64,000 nt of DNA, taken from contig CM046350.1 in NCBI GenBank assembly GCA_025403435.1, positions 24,677,661 to 24,741,660 of the forward strand, read 5' to 3'. Below are positions 60,818-64,000 of this stretch, in pieces. Numbering within the stretch: position 1 is the first letter of the stretch; each line of letters starts with the position of its first letter. Both the position numbers and the translations under genes were made by a program. This DNA comes from Artocarpus heterophyllus (lineage: Eukaryota; Streptophyta; Magnoliopsida; Rosales; Moraceae). A model generated the notes under the pieces. The model was not told where the DNA came from. It did no database searches and worked only from the letters and a program-made list of their open reading frames with translations.

Positions 60818-60931
60818 TGAATGATGCTTTTAATTGTTTCATTTAAAAAAAAATTTATGCCTTTTATTTAATGGATAGATAAAAAAACATATAAATGCTT
60901 TTATTTTTATTATTTAAATATTTCTTACAGT
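60818..60931. repeat. 113-bp direct repeat, copy 2
   Basis: Matches 54648-54760 in the same orientation with few mismatches. Confidence 0.9.
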
Positions 60932-60999
60932 ATCTCCACACTAAAGAATCAAGAATAACATACTAGTGAGTTATGCCAACAATTAGATATTAATCTATT

Positions 61000-61332
61000 T
61001 ATTTTACACCTAAGGTTAATTGTTGTTCCGAGAAGCTAATATGTAGCGGAATAGGGCGGTATTGGTGCGATCATGCTAGACAATGAGGTAGAACTCTAGA
61101 TCCTTCTCTTTTGATAGCCATGATTTTAAAATGAGTTTTGGTCATATTGTTCTTTCTTAAGATGTTTTAAGAAATAAGTTACTTGTATTTATTGATTTCC
61201 AATAGATGTTGGTTATGATCATAATGAATGATAACAATGAACGTAAAAATGAAAACCCGATAAAAGGATGCCTGGAGAATGATATGATTAAATGACACTG
61301 GATATTGAACAGAGTAAGAACCCCGTTCGAAA

Positions 61333-61377
<45 letters not shown>

Positions 61378-62101
61378 TACATGATGCCACACAAAGAGAT
61401 GGGGTCCGGTAGAGAGCGACCTTGGGGGCAGATCTCGAAACCCAGCTAGGCCACTACAGTGGTGATCTAAGGCTTTGTACATAATAAATATTAATTCATG
61501 ATTTGAGATAATCATAGGACACAAACGGTGAGTATAAAATTGCTTGATTGTTTATTATTCCTCTAAATTGTATTTAAATTCATTTATTTTACTTTAAAAA
61601 TGACAATTTTAGAACCTAAGTCCTACTGAGCCTTTCGCTAATAATTCTACTATTTTGTTTTTAAATCCTCCGTGCAGGTGGATCGCAGTACGCCGCTGAG
61701 TAGAACATTGCTGTCATTCTCACGCGGATCGTGAGACGTTTAGATTTTCTATTTATTTATTTTAAGGCATGTGATAATAAGGACTTTGATTATATTCTGT
61801 TGGACCGTGGTTTGTATTAATTTTTTTATGTTTGTATTATATGTGCACCGTGTGGGGTTCGGTAAGGCCCAAACTGTTTCGACGGACTTTAAGACTACAT
61901 TTTCTGAGGTCATTTAAGGTATTTTACTTGCTAAATTTTAAAGATTGGTAATATTTCAAAAAGGTTTAAAATTCACCACATTTTTATTAGTTACCTAAAA
62001 TGTTTTCCTAAATTATTAATAAAATAATCATGTTTTTAGTTAAATCTGTCTAATTATTTTAATTCAACCGCTACGTCACCACCCAGGTTTGGGTTCGTAA
62101 C
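61000..62101 (+). mobile_element. gypsy-like LTR remnant
   Basis: The phrase CCTACTGAGCCTTTCGCTAA followed by CCGTGCAGGTGGATCG resembles the CTTACTGAGCGAAAGCTC ... GTAGGT text near the 3' end of the giant LTR (37084-37130), a layout seen in plant gypsy LTRs. The segment ends GGGTTCGTAACA at 62101, a plausible CA terminus. No left end, target duplication or coding domain was found. It includes a TA microsatellite. Confidence 0.4.
61335..61373. repeat. (TA)n microsatellite
   Basis: An uninterrupted TA run of about 38 bases. The Ile/Tyr-alternating frames on the minus strand are translations of it. Confidence 0.97.
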
Positions 62102-63009
62102 AGCCATTGCTGCTCTTTCACTGAGCTTTGTTATCTCCTTGGTTTTGATATTTTGACGTGCGTCCAGCGATGGGGCAGCATAGGCACACATGTTGGGGTT
62201 TTCTTTGAGGGTTTCTTCCGTCAAGTGCATGTAACACTTCTTTATCGCCTATATTAATAACAACAGTAACAATATTTGAAATTTGTCTCTTAATGTGATG
62301 TACATGTCAACGCTCGTAATATTTTTTGTCGACTATACTAAAAAAAATCACAACTTGAGATGTGAATGCAGATTTTTTATTTATTTTTTAAATAGGACAC
62401 TACATAAATGTTGTAATTAAAAGATTTTAGGGAAAGCAAACTAGAAAAAAAAAAAATAATGATCTAAAGGGCAAAAGTATGAGGAGTTTGGCTAAGGGTA
62501 ACTGCGCCTCTAGGAAACCGATGCCACTAGAAAAAGTTAATTAACTCAACTTAATATCATAATTTATTTTATACAAATAATATATATTATATATATGTAT
62601 ATATTTTGTCCATCCTCTTTTAATTCTATGTCAACTAATATCAATACAAATTCCAATTATTCATTGTCTATTTCAGTTGAATGGTTTCAAATGATTGCTT
62701 AAAGTGTTATTTAATTCAATGATTTATAATAAAGTTTATATATATATATAATAGTGAACCCGTCTCCCCCATCTATCACTTAAAGAACAGTAGATAATTA
62801 TCTGTTATACACACACACATATATATAGGTATACGTATACACATGGAATAATGATAAGTTATCAAGGCATGCATATTCCTCTTGGTTTGTGAATTGTTAT
62901 ATTATACTTACAAATGCGCGTGAACATCTCTCTAAACTATGTGTTGTTCTCGCCGTTGGTAAGTCTAAAGTGATCATCTGGATAATCTGCTTAAGGATTG
63001 GCCGTGCCA
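62102..63009. other. intergenic DNA, possible promoter at its end
   Basis: AT-rich, with short TA/CA microsatellites at 62580-62600, 62735-62750 and 62805-62825. Composition becomes more balanced after 62920. Confidence 0.4.
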
Positions 63010-63079
63010 ATGGCTAAGATGGTTGCTACACCACGACCTTCTTGCTTTACTCCGTTTTCCTCCATGGTTGCTATTAAAG
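63010..63079 (+). CDS. candidate first coding exon, transit-peptide-like
   Basis: ATG at 63010 opens MAKMVATPRPSCFTPFSSMV and runs to a clean AAAG|GTACAG donor at 63079/63080. Ser/Thr/Pro-rich text with few acidic residues resembles a plastid transit peptide. No following exon is visible before the window ends, and a copia LTR begins 380 bp downstream, presumably in the intron. I do not recognise the protein. It may equally be a chance frame or a gene remnant. Confidence 0.25.
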
Positions 63080-63458
63080 GTACAGAATATGCTAATGCAA
63101 TATGGACAATACACATGCACACATATATATACACATAATATTTCCTGGGGCTGTTGGCCTCGAGTCAGAAAAGAACAACCACTTTAAAGTTCTTTTTATT
63201 TTTCCTCGATTTACATCTCTATCTAGTTTGAATTTGCGCCATTTTACTGTAAATTTTTGTTTTTTCAAAGTACATTATTTACTCAAGGTTTCGTTTACAT
63301 TGCAATTGGCCAAATTATGTTTTGTTAGGATTATGGTCAAGGCCCCATATTAAAATTTTAGAAAGAGTTTCCACTTTGGCACTAAACTAGTGCAACATTT
63401 GTAACTTTTTTCGTTCGAGAATATAAACTCTATTGCGTTCATGTAACTCTCAAGTTGT

Positions 63459-64000
63459 TGTTGGAAAAATAGTATGCAACGAAAAATTTAAAATTTTTTT
63501 ACCAAAGTTATTTTCAAGACACAAGTTTGACATGTTATATGCATAAATTAACTAGATTTTACTAACCTTGTTTGCTGAAAAGCTCCCGCTATGCGTCAAG
63601 AGAAAGGTGTTTCAGAAGAGCCTTAACCAACAGGGCTTTTTGCTATTCTCTATCTACGACCATTGTGTGTGTGGGCACACTCGTACAGCCCTTCCTAGTG
63701 ACTCTCCTTCAAACCAATGGAGAAAACCTAAAACTATGGTTCATTATTTATAAACAATAATTCTCAGGGGAGTTTTAGAGACTCATAGACAGAGTGCTTA
63801 CTCTAGGTTTCTCAACAGATCTACTAACAATGAGTCTTACTCCCTATTTACAAAGGTTGGGCCCAGAGGTTAGTCGTTATCAAATAAGGTATTAAAAATT
63901 TGAATCAGGATCAAATGAGAATTAATGTCTGATAAAATTTACGTTAAAAAGCATAATTTGATAATCGTTTGATCGGCAGGCCAAACTGGCAGCTCGGCCT
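63459..64000 (-). mobile_element. Ty1/copia LTR, truncated by window end
   Basis: Starts TGTTGGAAAAATAGTATG and follows the first ~540 bases of the LTRs at 7313, 16367 and 18652, including the CGGCAGGCCAAACTGG inverted-repeat region. The bases before it lack the primer-binding site seen at 7300-7312, so this edge is the outer boundary of a minus-strand 3' LTR or of a solo LTR. Confidence 0.85.

Noticed and set aside
61157..61524. Minus-strand frames with Ile-Tyr repeats
   Set aside because: Direct translation of the TA microsatellite.

Overview
The window is nuclear DNA from a dicot-like flowering plant. It is AT-rich, and its two intact genes are plant-specific: a coiled-coil WPP domain-associated protein (WAP) and a MenE-type acyl-activating enzyme (AAE14) with GT-AG introns. 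Most of the rest is transposon debris. I cannot fix the species. The largest problem is a run of exactly 100 N at 22557-22656, a conventional spacer for an assembly gap of unknown size.

Layout. 1-5.3 kb: AT-rich intergenic DNA with an LTR-like hairpin region and a 157-bp tandem duplication. 5.3-9.2 kb: a decayed minus-strand Ty1/copia element (gag remnant, tRNA-Met primer site, 5' LTR) abutting a DRT100-like LRR pseudogene fragment, followed by a 103-105 bp tandem array. 10.9-13.9 kb: a Mutator-like nonautonomous element (copy A) full of a ~90-bp minisatellite, inside an older duplicated AT-rich repeat. 16.4-22.6 kb: two nested minus-strand copia elements cut by the gap. 23.1-25.4 kb: a broken hAT transposase with its 3' terminus. 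26.5-27.7 kb: copy B of the minisatellite element, in the opposite orientation. 28-31.2 kb: several MITEs and a third Mutator-like element. 31.5-37.9 kb: a ~460-bp tandem repeat split by a 5.5-kb TG...CA unit with a 5-bp target duplication, probably a giant solo LTR carrying 66-bp and 88-bp arrays. 39.8-46.3 kb: WAP, plus strand, four coding exons, 885 aa. 48.2-53.3 kb: AAE14, minus strand, ten coding exons, 557 aa. 53.8-54.6 kb: MITEs. 57.6-60.2 kb: a MuDR-type transposase pseudogene. 61-62.1 kb: a gypsy-like LTR remnant. 63.0 kb: a possible transit-peptide-like first exon. 63.46-64 kb: another copia LTR running off the window.

The two host genes are convergent and functionally unrelated. 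WAP belongs to the family of coiled-coil proteins that bind WPP-domain proteins at the nuclear envelope/Golgi. AAE14 makes o-succinylbenzoyl-CoA for phylloquinone. I reconstructed exons by joining GT-AG boundaries that keep the frame open; both models close without stops. I found no convincing undescribed host system. The most unusual items are the minisatellite-carrying Mutator-like family, the giant solo LTR with codon-length arrays, the duplicated splice acceptor in WAP, an snRNA-type promoter signature inside AAE14 intron 1, and inverted-repeat clusters that vary between copies of the copia LTR.
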